Assembly: GCF_006274605.1 (NCBI RefSeq)
Contig: NZ_CP040846.1
Coordinates: forward strand, 1-64,000
Length of the DNA stretch: 64,000 bases
Direction of reading: 5' to 3'
Origin: Thermococcus indicus
GTDB taxonomy: Archaea; Methanobacteriota_B; Thermococci; Thermococcales; Thermococcaceae
The position numbers were made by a program, and so were the translations under genes. Under the pieces are notes generated by a model. That model searched no databases. It was not told the DNA's origin and was given only the letters and a program-made list of their open reading frames with translations. The number at the start of each line of letters is the position of its first letter. Position 1 is the stretch's first letter. Below are positions 23,814 to 33,123 of the stretch, piece by piece.

Positions 23814-26786
23814 TCACCTCACCTCGATGCAGTCTCCCCTGTATGGAATGACCTCAACGGTTCCCTTGTACTCGGCAACGTAGCCCGCAATCCTGACCGT
23901 CTGACCCTCGGTGAAGCTCAGGTCTCCCGCAACGCTCTTCGGGATGAATATCACAAGCTCTCCGCTTCCGTCGTCGATGGTCAGCTTGACGAAGGTACTG
24001 CCGGTGTAGACGTCCTTGACAGTTCCCTCAACGACCACAGTCGTTCCGAGGAGGTCGAGGGTAACGTCGCCCGTCCTTAATTCCTCCGCCGGAACCGCCT
24101 CGACGACGGTTATGGAAACCACCTCCCCGGCGCTGGTGTCGTAGGTTATCCTCAGCGTGCTCCCAGTCCCCGCTTCCCTCGGGTCGGGGAGGAGGGTCCT
24201 GGCCACCTTGAGCTTCGTGCTTCCTGTGGAGTCGTGGATAGCCATGTAGTAGGCACCGTTTTCGTAGCCCAGCCCGTCCCAGGTGACGGTGAGGTTCACC
24301 CTTCCGGTAGCTTTAGAGAGCTCCGCAACCGTCACCTCCTCGATTTCACCGGTTCCGGAGGGCCTCTCCACCTCGATGGCAGAGAGGTCGTAGACGATTA
24401 TCTCCGGCTCGTCCCTGTACTCGTCGACATAGCCTGCCAGGTGGACGGTCTGACCCTTGCTCACACTGACGTTGGCCCCTCCAGGAATGAAGACCGCTAT
24501 CTCACCGCTTCCGTCATCTACAGTCAGCTTGAGGTTGCTTCCGATGATGGCCACGCTGGAAACCGTTCCGTTTATTGCAACAGTCTTACCCTTCATCGAG
24601 AGCCCGATTGAGCCGGTCCTGAGGATCGGCGAGGGCTTGGCTCTGGTGACGTTCAGCCCGGTTATCCTGCCGGAGAGCGGGTCGGCTATCACCCTCAGCG
24701 TGCTGCCCGTTCCGGCGTTGAGCGGGTTGGGCAGGAGGGAGCGCTCGGCAAGCAGGGTTGCGCTTCCGGTGGGGTCGTGGAAGGTTATGACGTAGTCGGG
24801 CTTCTGGTAGGCAATCGAGTCCCAGGTAACGGTAAGGAGGAGCGGCTCTGTGGCGGTTTTGAGGTCACTTACAGTACCCTCAGTTGGCCCGCTGGCTTCC
24901 AGCTTCTCGATCGAGGCCGGGTTGAAGAGCACTACCTCCGGCTCGTCGCGGTAGATTTCAACGTATCCTCCAATCTGCACCAGGTCGCCCTTGGCCGGGA
25001 CGTAGGTCAGCTCGTTGGCCGTTGAGCGCGGCACGAAGACCGGAAGGTTGCCGACGACTATCTTGAGGTTGCCGCTGAGGTTGGCAACGTCGGTGACCTT
25101 GCCGACAACCGCGACAAGCTGTCCCTCCATATCCACGGTGACCTCATCTGGTTTGAGCGGAATTGGAGCTATCGGCACCTCTACGGTGATGTTTTCACCC
25201 TTCACGAGGTTATCTCCAGCCACCAGGCCCCTTATGACCACCGGACTTCCGGTTCCTGCTTCAAGCGGGTTGAGGTTCAGCAGGGCCTCCCTCGGGAGCG
25301 AGGCCTTGACGCCGTCCACGGTGAGGTAGTAGGTGCCGTTGGCGTAGGTGAGGCCCTCGATGGATCCAGCGAAATCGACGAGCTGGCCCTCGTAATCAGC
25401 CAGCTGGCCAGCGGTGACCTTTGGGAGCTCTATCTCCTCCGGTGGGAGCGGCTCTCCGAGGGCCCTTATTCCTTCTCCAGTGTAAACAACTACCTCAAGC
25501 TTTCCGCGGTACAGTTCAAGGTAGCCACCAACCTCGACTCCGAGGCCGACCTTGAGCTGGGCCTTGGTCTCGTTGGAGAGCTCCGCGAGAGTAGCTGACG
25601 GAACGAAGACGTCCAGCCTTCCGGTTCCGTCGTCGATGACGAGCTTGAGGTTCGAGCCTATTCTATCGACCTCTTCGATGTTGCCCTTCACGGCCACTAT
25701 CGAGCCGCGCATGTCCAGGGTTAGGACGCCGATCGGCTTGAACTCGGTTTTCACTGGCTTGACGGCCTCCAGGTAGGCCGCAACGAGCCTGCCGTCGTCA
25801 CCCATTCTTCCCGCGACCCTGACCGTGCTCTCGCTCGAGGCGTTGAACGGGTTGAGGTTCGCGAGCACCTCGCGTGGAACGAGGGCGTCGAGATAGTTCC
25901 CACCGTCGGTGAGGGTCAGGGCGTAGCGGCCGTTCTCGTAGGTTATTCCGGCTATGGAACCCTCAACCGCAAGCACCATTCCCGGATAGTTGGGTGCCTC
26001 GCCTATCGGGACTACCGGGGCTTCCTCGATCGGAGTCACCGCAAGCTGGGTGAGGTTCCTGACGACTATCTCCGGCGAGGTACCCTTGTAGAGGTAGACT
26101 ATTCCCGGGGCATAGATTGTATCCCCGACCTTAACGGAGAGGTTGTTGAAGACGAGTAGAACCCTCGGAACGAGCACCGAAACGAGGGAATCCCCGGTAT
26201 CGACGGTCAGCAGGTAGCCGGAGCTGACGTTGGAAAAATCCGTGATGATGCCCTCAACGGCCACGTAGGTGTTGCTCATGTTGGCGTTGAGGGACTTGAC
26301 GAGGGGCGGTTTCTCGGAGTAGAGCTTCGAACGGAAGTGCAGGCCGTCGAGGTACTGGAGCATCGAGTAGGTGTAGGTTTCCCTCACGCGGAGCTGGACC
26401 TCGGCGGTAACCTCGTCGCCGGGGAACGGAACGAGGCCCTTCCGTATCATCTCGTCCGCCAGGGGGGAGTAAACGCGAACGTCTATCTGTCCCGTTCCAT
26501 CGTCCACCGTGAAGGTAATGCCGAGCTTTCCGCCGGTCTGGGAGACGTAGGGAACCGTAACGACCGTTCCGTTTATCCTGACGACGGCGTAGTTCATCAG
26601 GTAGTTGCCGTAGACGTCGCTCACCCTGACGAGCGGGGCCTGGGCGCTCTGGGCAGCCACCAGAAGAACGGCGACGCCGATTACAGACAGGAGAATCGAG
26701 AGGTATTTGAGCCTCGAAACATCGAGCTTCTTCTGCTCCTTCAGGCCGTGATAGTAGAGCTTTTTCTCACCCTTCTTTCCCGACAT
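23814..26786 (-). CDS. Membrane-anchored extracellular protein with tandem OB-fold modules
   Basis: A 990-residue protein with a short basic cytoplasmic tail, one membrane helix (about residues 29-47) and a long outside region of repeated OB-fold-like modules. Two module types alternate. Type A has KLVIDDGTGRLDVFVP followed by VGGYLELYRGKLEVVVY; type B has NLTVTWDGLGYENGAYYM followed by LLPDPREAGTGSTLRI. About four A and several B copies are visible, the last A ending at the C-terminus. DDGTG OB domains elsewhere bind nucleic acids or sugars. It heads a three-gene operon; ATG 26786 follows GGAGGT, and a TATA-like GCGTTAAAAGG lies at about 26835-26847. Confidence 0.8.
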   Translation of the reverse strand: MSGKKGEKKLYYHGLKEQKKLDVSRLKYLSILLSVIGVAVLLVAAQSAQAPLVRVSDVYGNYLMNYAVVRINGTVVTVPYVSQTGGKLGITFTVDDGTGQIDVRVYSPLADEMIRKGLVPFPGDEVTAEVQLRVRETYTYSMLQYLDGLHFRSKLYSEKPPLVKSLNANMSNTYVAVEGIITDFSNVSSGYLLTVDTGDSLVSVLVPRVLLVFNNLSVKVGDTIYAPGIVYLYKGTSPEIVVRNLTQLAVTPIEEAPVVPIGEAPNYPGMVLAVEGSIAGITYENGRYALTLTDGGNYLDALVPREVLANLNPFNASSESTVRVAGRMGDDGRLVAAYLEAVKPVKTEFKPIGVLTLDMRGSIVAVKGNIEEVDRIGSNLKLVIDDGTGRLDVFVPSATLAELSNETKAQLKVGLGVEVGGYLELYRGKLEVVVYTGEGIRALGEPLPPEEIELPKVTAGQLADYEGQLVDFAGSIEGLTYANGTYYLTVDGVKASLPREALLNLNPLEAGTGSPVVIRGLVAGDNLVKGENITVEVPIAPIPLKPDEVTVDMEGQLVAVVGKVTDVANLSGNLKIVVGNLPVFVPRSTANELTYVPAKGDLVQIGGYVEIYRDEPEVVLFNPASIEKLEASGPTEGTVSDLKTATEPLLLTVTWDSIAYQKPDYVITFHDPTGSATLLAERSLLPNPLNAGTGSTLRVIADPLSGRITGLNVTRAKPSPILRTGSIGLSMKGKTVAINGTVSSVAIIGSNLKLTVDDGSGEIAVFIPGGANVSVSKGQTVHLAGYVDEYRDEPEIIVYDLSAIEVERPSGTGEIEEVTVAELSKATGRVNLTVTWDGLGYENGAYYMAIHDSTGSTKLKVARTLLPDPREAGTGSTLRITYDTSAGEVVSITVVEAVPAEELRTGDVTLDLLGTTVVVEGTVKDVYTGSTFVKLTIDDGSGELVIFIPKSVAGDLSFTEGQTVRIAGYVAEYKGTVEVIPYRGDCIEVR

Positions 26787-26941
26787 GAGCAGACCTCCGG
26801 ATTATTTGACATAGCAACTCAGTTGATGGGTGCACCTTTTAACGCTTTCGTGACAAAGAACGTCAGAACTGGGCAGGTTTGAATAGGAGGGAGCGTTACG
26901 AGACCGGAAAATAATTTAAGCCCCGGGGAGCTATTGCGACC

Positions 26942-27652
26942 ATGCGGGTCATCATTGTCGAGGACAAAAAGAGGCACCTCTTCCACCCCCTGCTCGTCTC
27001 CAGGGCGAGCAGGGCTTTAGTGGATAGGAACAGGTGGGAGTTCGAGGCCGTTCTGAGGGAATTCGAGCGGAACTACTTCATGGAAGGGCTGATGAAGTAC
27101 AGGGGCGAGTCTTTTCTCGAACTCCTGGGCAAGTACCTCTTCTTGGGTACCGTGGCGGGGTTCAAGGGGGCCGAGGAGCTCGTCGAGGAGGCAAGAAAAG
27201 GACTCCGCATCGTTGAGGTCGGCGACCCCTACGTCCCGTTTTATATATCCGGAACCCTGTTCTTAGCCGGAAAACCTGTCCCAAAAGAGATTGTAAAAAA
27301 GCTCCCCCACCCAATCCACGACCTCGAGGACGATGATTACATCGCCTTTCTCCTCCGGCTCTTCGAGCACAACCACCGCTTCGGGATAGTCAGCTGTGCC
27401 CGCGAGTTCTGGACGATGAGGCAGGCGCTTTATGGGGGACTGCTGAGGCCAGAAAGGCAAGAAATCTGGGAGGGAGAAGGCTGCTTCGTTGGGGTGCTTC
27501 ACCTGAACGGAGAAGAGGACGGCATTGAAGGGAACACCCGGGGGAATTTCAAAATAGCCTGCAGGAACGGGTGGTGCGTCTTCTACTTCCGGGGAAGTAG
27601 AAAAAGGCTGAAAGGAAAGCTAAGGGAACTGGGGGTCAGTTCCCTCCTTTGA
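26942..27652 (+). CDS. Uncharacterised Thermococcales-type protein
   Basis: A 236-residue soluble protein starting MRVIIVEDKKRHLFHPLL. It has a helical N-terminal half and a C-terminal region with CAREFW, GCFVGVL, IACRNGWCVFYF. The cysteines are not arranged as a clear metal site. I recognise no family. A TATA-like AATAATTTAAGCC at about 26908-26920 places the transcript start within a few bases of the ATG, so the mRNA is probably leaderless. Its end overlaps the convergent peptidase gene by 17 nt. Confidence 0.65.
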   Translation: MRVIIVEDKKRHLFHPLLVSRASRALVDRNRWEFEAVLREFERNYFMEGLMKYRGESFLELLGKYLFLGTVAGFKGAEELVEEARKGLRIVEVGDPYVPFYISGTLFLAGKPVPKEIVKKLPHPIHDLEDDDYIAFLLRLFEHNHRFGIVSCAREFWTMRQALYGGLLRPERQEIWEGEGCFVGVLHLNGEEDGIEGNTRGNFKIACRNGWCVFYFRGSRKRLKGKLRELGVSSLL

Positions 27653-29504
27653 GTACCTTCTCGACCTCAAAGCCCTCCTCGTACTTCTTGAGCTTCCTCT
27701 CGAAGAACTCGATGAAGAGCTTGTAGCGCTTTGAGCGGTGCTTCGGACTTCCGCGGATGCTGTGGCCGTGGGGGCCCTTCTTGAAGACCGCTATGTAGGC
27801 CTCCTTGCCCAGATCCCTGAGCACGTGGTAGAACATCAAACTCTGATCGAGGGGACAGCGGTAGTCCTCAAGGGAGTGGATTAGGAGTATCGGCGCTTTA
27901 ACCCTCCCCGCGTAGAACAGCGGACTCAGCTTGCGGTAGTTCTCGTTTTCGAGCGGGTTCGGGCCGATTACCTCCACATCGTACCAGAGGCCTATGTCCG
28001 AGAAGGCGTAGCTCGTCAGCCAGTAGCTTATGCCGTTCTCGCTTATTCCGGCCTTGAAGAGGTCGCTCTGCGTTAAGGCCCAGTTGGTCATGAAGCCGCC
28101 GTAGCTTATGCCCGTTATTCCAACGCGCTCCCTATCAGCTTGAGGTTCAAGTTTAAAGAACTCCTCGATGCCGGCCATTATGTCCTGGAAGTCCTCCAGA
28201 CCGGTTCTCTCCAGAACGCGCAACGCGAAGTCCTCGTCGTAGCCGTCGCTACCGCGCGGGTTCACGAAGACGACGTAGTAGCCCTTGCTCGCCATCAGCT
28301 GCATCTCGTAGACGAATCTGTAACCGTACATGCCCTTGGGCCCACCGTGGACGAAGACTATCACCGGCGCCTTTTCGTCCTCCTTGAGTTCCGGCCTGAG
28401 ATACCAACCGTCTATCTCAAGGTCCTTGCTCCTGAACCGGAAGTGCCTCGGCTCGGATGTCTTGAGCCTCTCAAAGATTGGCCCGTTGTAGTCGGTCAGC
28501 TGCTTCAGTTCGCTGTCGTAGAGGTAGAGCTCTCCTATCCTGGTAGCGGTCATTATCAGGAGCAGGGCCCTTCCCTCGCTGGCATCTAGTCCATAAATCC
28601 AGTGGTTTCCAACCACAACCCTCTCGGCCTTTCCGTCCCAGAGCCAGAGGTTCACCCTGCCAGCGTCGGGAGTCAGGAAGTAAACCTTCCCATCGGTGAG
28701 CTTGGCAGAGTAAACGTCGAGCGGGCCCTCGTAGACCGCTTTAAGCTCGCCGTCCCAGATGTAGAGCCAGTCGTGCTCGCTGATGAACCGCTTTTCCCTC
28801 TTGCCCCTAAGGAGGAGGGCTTTCCCGTCGGAATCCACAGCCTCAAAGGAGACCCTCTCGAAGAGCTTCTCCTCTTCTCCATCTTTCCAGAGGTAGATGT
28901 CGTAGAACTTGAAGAGTGCCGGCTTGCTTCCCTCGCGGTGGGGGACGTTGACGACTATCGCATCGCCGTGCCATATCCCGCTCGAAAACCTCGGCTTCTC
29001 AAACCGCTCGATAACCTCTTCGCTCTCCGTGTCGAGAACCCAGAAGGTCGTTTTTTCACCGTCGAAGAACCCCATGCTGTCGAACCAGGCGGGAACGTCG
29101 TCGTCGAAGACGAAGTCCTCATCATCGCGGCGCTTGAAGCCGATTACAAGGAGTCTCCTCGAATCGTCGTTCCACTGGATCGAGCGGACGTTTTTAGCGC
29201 TCAAAACCTTCTTGGCGCTCAGGGTCTGAACGTCCGCCACCCATATCTCGCTCGTCTTCTTCTCCTCGTTAAAGCGGGTGAAGGCCAGCTTTTTGCCGTC
29301 AGGCGAAATCCTGGGCATGGAAGCGTTCTCGATGAAGCGTCTCGCCCCGATTTTCAGGTCATCAACGACCACCGTGCTCTCGTATTTGTCCTCCTGCAGG
29401 TTGGCCTTCGTGAGGGTATAGGCCACCAGGTTTCCCCTTATCCGCGGGTCGCCGAGGTAGGCGAACTTAGAAAAGGTCTTCTCATCCCATTCGATGTTGC
29501 TCAT
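27636..29504 (-). CDS. Prolyl oligopeptidase family (S9) acylaminoacyl-peptidase-like enzyme
   Basis: A 622-residue cytoplasmic peptidase. The first about 360 residues form a beta-propeller with blades such as MPRISPDGKKLAFTRF. The C-terminal alpha/beta-hydrolase domain has the oxyanion region FVHGGPKG, nucleophile in GISYGGFM, Asp in HSLEDYRCP and His in GPHGHSIRG. Thermococcales homologues release acylated amino acids or cleave short peptides. The start ATG 29504 follows GGTGATAGC. A TATA-like AAGTTTATATAC lies at about 29533-29545. It probably works in intracellular peptide breakdown in this peptide-fermenting organism. Confidence 0.92.
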   Translation of the reverse strand: MSNIEWDEKTFSKFAYLGDPRIRGNLVAYTLTKANLQEDKYESTVVVDDLKIGARRFIENASMPRISPDGKKLAFTRFNEEKKTSEIWVADVQTLSAKKVLSAKNVRSIQWNDDSRRLLVIGFKRRDDEDFVFDDDVPAWFDSMGFFDGEKTTFWVLDTESEEVIERFEKPRFSSGIWHGDAIVVNVPHREGSKPALFKFYDIYLWKDGEEEKLFERVSFEAVDSDGKALLLRGKREKRFISEHDWLYIWDGELKAVYEGPLDVYSAKLTDGKVYFLTPDAGRVNLWLWDGKAERVVVGNHWIYGLDASEGRALLLIMTATRIGELYLYDSELKQLTDYNGPIFERLKTSEPRHFRFRSKDLEIDGWYLRPELKEDEKAPVIVFVHGGPKGMYGYRFVYEMQLMASKGYYVVFVNPRGSDGYDEDFALRVLERTGLEDFQDIMAGIEEFFKLEPQADRERVGITGISYGGFMTNWALTQSDLFKAGISENGISYWLTSYAFSDIGLWYDVEVIGPNPLENENYRKLSPLFYAGRVKAPILLIHSLEDYRCPLDQSLMFYHVLRDLGKEAYIAVFKKGPHGHSIRGSPKHRSKRYKLFIEFFERKLKKYEEGFEVEKVLKGGN

Positions 29505-29621
29505 AACGCTATCACCGGCCTATCATGGGCATCAAAGTATATAAACTTAACTATCATGCGCAGTAACAAACGCGAGAAGGTTTAAAAGGTCATCACCGAT
29601 AGCGGGTGGTCAGGTGGAAAC

Positions 29622-29948
29622 ATGAGGGAGGAGCACGGGGTTGGAATCATACTCGGTCTTGGGATATTCATCTCCGTGGCGTTCAGAACCTACGCCGGGG
29701 TGACAATAGCCGCCGTCGGGATACCCCTCTACCTCGCGTACGTCGCCCGGCAGCAGAACATCCTGGCAAAGTCCAGGCTCTTCGACAGGGACCTCTTCCT
29801 GATGATGGCGATAGCCGTGGCCGTGATACTGGTCTTCAACTACCTCTGGGATCCGAGGATGGGCCTGATAGCGATGGCCGTGGCGATACCTCTCCTGGCC
29901 CTCTACGCCGACAGGCTAAAGGCGAGAAAGAAGGCCCAGAAGGCCTGA
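29622..29948 (+). CDS. Small polytopic membrane protein
   Basis: A 108-residue protein with about four hydrophobic helices (VGIILGLGIFISVAF, YAGVTIAAVGIPLYLAYV, LFLMMAIAVAVILVF, GLIAMAVAIPLLALYA) and a basic tail RLKARKKAQKA. The ATG follows CAGGTGGAAAC; a TATA-like GGTTTAAAAGG at about 29579-29589 serves it. It converges on the kinase gene with a 33-nt overlap. No family is recognised. Confidence 0.72.
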   Translation: MREEHGVGIILGLGIFISVAFRTYAGVTIAAVGIPLYLAYVARQQNILAKSRLFDRDLFLMMAIAVAVILVFNYLWDPRMGLIAMAVAIPLLALYADRLKARKKAQKA

Positions 29949-30563
29949 GAGCTTCCCGGTTCTCTTGTAGTTCCGCACCTCCTCCCTCATCTCCTCCAGG
30001 AATGCCCGGTCCACCCCGAATTTCTCCCGAACCCGGCGCGAGATGTGGTTGTCGTTCAGGAACACCATTGCCATCGCGGAGGTGAGGTTCTTCGGCTTCC
30101 TCCAGCCGGACTTTTCGAAATCTATCAACCAGACCCTCTCGCCGACTATTACGTGCTTTCCCCCCTGAATCTGGCCGTGATCGAGACCGAGCCTGTCGAG
30201 CAGGGCGGTTTTCTCAACTATCTCAAAGATGTGTCGCTTTTCGAGGTCCGCGTGGAAGATTATCTCCCCCTCCGCGAACTCCCGAACGAGATACTCAAGG
30301 CCCTCAAAGACGCCGTAAGCCACGAGCGGGGGGGTTATTCTGAATGGCTCCACCGCGCGGATAATTTCGGCCTCCCTGGCGAAGTTCTGCCTCGGGGAGT
30401 CCGGTCGTTGAAGCTTTATTATGACGTTTTTTTCATCCAACCGGGCGCAGAAGATGAGACTCGTGGTTCCCTTGGCGTAGGGCCGAATTTCCTCAAATCC
30501 AAGCGATTTCAGGCGGGAGTAAAACCGCCCCAATTGAGCTTCGCTTATCAAGTGGTGGAACAT
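29916..30563 (-). CDS. Predicted RIO-like Ser/Thr protein kinase (COG2112)
   Basis: A 215-residue protein of the archaeal minimal kinase group. A glycine-poor nucleotide loop GTTSLIF precedes the ATP Lys in NVIIKLQ; the catalytic loop reads LDHGQIQGG and the metal-binding motif DFEKSG replaces DFG. It would phosphorylate a protein or small molecule; the target is unknown. I chose ATG 30563 (MFHHLISEAQL); longer frames run into the divergent promoter region. The promoter is shared with the divergent Lrp-domain gene, whose ATG is 53 bp away. Confidence 0.8.
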   Translation of the reverse strand: MFHHLISEAQLGRFYSRLKSLGFEEIRPYAKGTTSLIFCARLDEKNVIIKLQRPDSPRQNFAREAEIIRAVEPFRITPPLVAYGVFEGLEYLVREFAEGEIIFHADLEKRHIFEIVEKTALLDRLGLDHGQIQGGKHVIVGERVWLIDFEKSGWRKPKNLTSAMAMVFLNDNHISRRVREKFGVDRAFLEEMREEVRNYKRTGKLSGLLGLLSRL

Positions 30564-30615
30564 AGGCCTCGATAAGCTTAAATACTCCGCCGATAAAATA
30601 CTTTTGGTGATAGCC

Positions 30616-30843
30616 ATGGTGACGGCTTTTATTTTGATGGTGACGGCCGCTGGAAAGGAAAGGGAAGTTATGGAGAAGCTTCTGGCCATGCCGGAGGTTA
30701 AGGAGGCTTACGTGGTCTATGGCGAATACGACCTCGTCGTAAAGGTCGAAACCGACACGCTCAAGGACCTCGACCAGTTCATAACCGAGAAGATAAGGAA
30801 AATGACCGAGATCCAGATGACCTCGACGATGATAGCCATCTGA
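30616..30843 (+). CDS. Stand-alone Lrp/AsnC ligand-binding (RAM) domain protein
   Basis: A 75-residue protein consisting only of the alpha/beta RAM effector domain of Lrp/AsnC regulators, with EAYVVYGEYDLVVKVE as its core and no helix-turn-helix. Such proteins form octamers or decamers that bind amino acids and may modulate full-length Lrp regulators by mixed assembly. The ATG follows GGTGATAGCC; TATA-like GCTTAAATACT at about 30576-30586. The next gene is convergent. Confidence 0.9.
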   Translation: MVTAFILMVTAAGKEREVMEKLLAMPEVKEAYVVYGEYDLVVKVETDTLKDLDQFITEKIRKMTEIQMTSTMIAI

Positions 30844-30873
30844 TTCTCTCGTTCTTCGTTCTTCCGTTCTCCA

Positions 30874-32103
30874 TTATGCCAGCACCCCTTCTGAAGTCTC
30901 ATCCTCCCAGAGCAGGGCAAAGCCCACGCTCAGAAGCACCATCGTGACGACAGGTGCTAAAAACCACCACCATCTGCCCGCGTAGAGGGCATTCTGGTTG
31001 AGGCCCTCCAGTATGAACGAACCCCAGTTGTCGCTCGGAATCATGTTGAAAAACCCGAGTATCGCCACGAGCGCGACCACCTTGGGGAACAGGAGGCTGA
31101 AGTGGCTCAGGGCGTAGGGGATTACAGGCTTCAGGATATGCCTCCTGAGGATGTGGAGATCACCCGCTCCGAGCGCCCTCGCCGCGGCAATGTGCTCCTT
31201 GACCTTCTCCTGAACGACGAAGCCCCTCACGGCGCTCCCGAACTTGCCCGCGAGCAGGAGGGCGAGTATCAGTGACAGGGTTTCCGTTTTTATTTCCCGG
31301 GTCATCGCTATGCCCGTCGTTGAGAATGAAAATATCATCAGCATCGCGAGGGGAAGGACGGGGAGAGCTCCGAGAGAGTTCAGCAGGCTCTCGAGAAGAA
31401 TCGCGGGCCGGCTCCGATAGTAGCCGGCGAAGAGGCCGAGGAGCAGGCCGATGATCATCACAAGGAGGGAGACCTCAAGCGACACGAGTAACGTGCTTCT
31501 ACCGGCCAGGACGAAGCCCACCCAGAGGTCGCGGCCGTAGGAGTCTGTACCGAGGAGACCGTAGGAATCGCCAAAGACCGTGACGGCAACGGGGGAAGTG
31601 GATTCGACCTCGAGGGTGTACCTTCCCTCCAGAACCTCGCCGCCGTACCCCATGAAGAGGAGCTGGGTGGGGGTGAAGAGGGGCCTGCTCTCCGGGCCGT
31701 AGCCGAGGGACTCGGCAAACTCGTAAGCCCCCGCGGCGAGTGCAGGGTTGGAGTTGATGCTCGTCCTCCCATCCACCTCCACCGGACCGAGGACCACGGA
31801 AAGGCCGTCGGGGCGGTGAATCACGAGCCTAACCGTCGAATTGCCCTCAAGCATTATATTTCCTGGAACGATGCCCTCAACCGCAAAGGTAATTGAAAAG
31901 TTCGTTCCAGCCGATTCAAGGGTTCTGAAGCCCGAAGGGAGCCAGATGGGCCGGGCGTTCTTGGGGTAGTCGTTCCAGTAGGGCAGGTAGTTCCAGTTGG
32001 CGGCCTTTTCCGGGGGCACGAGGAGACCCACTGGGACGACCGCGAGGAGCATCACCAGCAGTATAAGCGTGATTCCGGCTTTTTCCTTCCGGTCAAGCCT
32101 CAA
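30874..32103 (-). CDS. DppC-type ABC transporter permease with large extracytoplasmic insertion
   Basis: A permease of about 409 residues of the peptide/nickel class. After the first membrane helix an outside segment of about 150 residues precedes the transport core; the coupling loop EHIAAARALGAGDLHILRRHILKP is clear. The TTG start at 32103 follows GGAGGTG; a GTG at 32112 is possible. It overlaps dppB-like 32093-33091 and forms its heterodimer. No substrate-binding protein or OppD/F ATPase is next to it; the nearest ATPase upstream is of the ABC-2 type. Codirectional with, and 32 nt behind, the peptide locus transporter genes. Confidence 0.85.
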   Translation of the reverse strand: MRLDRKEKAGITLILLVMLLAVVPVGLLVPPEKAANWNYLPYWNDYPKNARPIWLPSGFRTLESAGTNFSITFAVEGIVPGNIMLEGNSTVRLVIHRPDGLSVVLGPVEVDGRTSINSNPALAAGAYEFAESLGYGPESRPLFTPTQLLFMGYGGEVLEGRYTLEVESTSPVAVTVFGDSYGLLGTDSYGRDLWVGFVLAGRSTLLVSLEVSLLVMIIGLLLGLFAGYYRSRPAILLESLLNSLGALPVLPLAMLMIFSFSTTGIAMTREIKTETLSLILALLLAGKFGSAVRGFVVQEKVKEHIAAARALGAGDLHILRRHILKPVIPYALSHFSLLFPKVVALVAILGFFNMIPSDNWGSFILEGLNQNALYAGRWWWFLAPVVTMVLLSVGFALLWEDETSEGVLA

Positions 32104-33091
32104 CGCCGCCACCTCCAGGGGTTAGGAGTTCTGACAGAACCGTAACGGCCAGGAGGACGAAGAAGTTCACCACCATGAAGACCGCTATGGGGTAGAAGAA
32201 GACGTCCGGGTCGAGGGTGTAGAGGTCGCCCGATATGCGGAAGCCCCACTGGAGCATCTTGCCGAGGCCGAAGAGGCCGAAGAAGGCATCGACCACAAGG
32301 GCGAGCGTCGAGACCTCGACGAAGTGCTGGAAGAGGAAGCCAAGGAAGGAGGGCATCACGGCGCGGAGGACGTGCCTCTCGATCCTGCGCTCCGGCAGCC
32401 CCATCGCCCTCTTGGCGCGCACGTACTCCTTCCCGAACTCGTCTCGGAGGAGTATCACCAGGGCCTCGACGAACTCCCAGAGGGCGACGAGGACTATGGA
32501 AACCAGCGGGAAGGCCATGTAGGCGAGGGTCCTGGTGGGGGAGGTCGATGTGCCGAGGCCGTTTATCAGGTAGTTGGGAAGCGCGCTCATTATGATGAGG
32601 AGCGAGAAGAGCGCCGCCACCGCCCAGACGGGGAGGCCGTTGAAGACTCTGGCGAGAAAGCGGACGGTGGAGCGGAGGCGCCTTTTCCTGAGGGCGAGCT
32701 TCGCCAGCGGGAAGCCGATGAGGATTATCGTGATCTCAGCCAGGGGGATTAGCACCAGCGTTCTGGCCACCATGAGCTTTCTGGGTATCGGGTAATCGTA
32801 GTCCGGCCTGAAGAGGGCGTGGTGGAGCGTGTAGAGCCCCGCATGGAGGGGGTTCATCACGAGGGTTGGGTAGTCCTTTGGGGCCACGAAGTTCATGTAG
32901 TAGTCGTAGGGGTCCATTCCCATGGAACTCGCGTTGGCCTCTATCACGGTCCTCTCCGCCGAAGGAAGAAGGCTAAACTCCATGTCCGCCCGGTAGAACT
33001 GGTAATCCTTTATCCCGATGCCAGAGATGAGCGCCACTAGGAGGATGAGGAGGAGGTAGTTGAGGAGGGTGCGAGTAACTGCCCGACCCAC
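32093..33091 (-). CDS. DppB-type ABC transporter permease
   Basis: A 332-residue permease with six membrane helices; the first is followed by a long outside loop (to about residue 110). The coupling motif is EYVRAKRAMGLPERRIERHVLRAVMP. It pairs with the following DppC-like subunit. I chose GTG 33091 because GAGGTGA lies just upstream; the frame extends 15 nt further to a TTG. It starts 32 nt after the ABC-2 ATPase stop, so it may belong to the same transcript as the ranthipeptide-type locus and might serve peptide uptake or export there, which is inference from position. Confidence 0.85.
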   Translation of the reverse strand: MGRAVTRTLLNYLLLILLVALISGIGIKDYQFYRADMEFSLLPSAERTVIEANASSMGMDPYDYYMNFVAPKDYPTLVMNPLHAGLYTLHHALFRPDYDYPIPRKLMVARTLVLIPLAEITIILIGFPLAKLALRKRRLRSTVRFLARVFNGLPVWAVAALFSLLIIMSALPNYLINGLGTSTSPTRTLAYMAFPLVSIVLVALWEFVEALVILLRDEFGKEYVRAKRAMGLPERRIERHVLRAVMPSFLGFLFQHFVEVSTLALVVDAFFGLFGLGKMLQWGFRISGDLYTLDPDVFFYPIAVFMVVNFFVLLAVTVLSELLTPGGGGVEA

Positions 33092-33123
33092 AGAATCACC
33101 TCGCAAAAATATTGAAACAAAGG

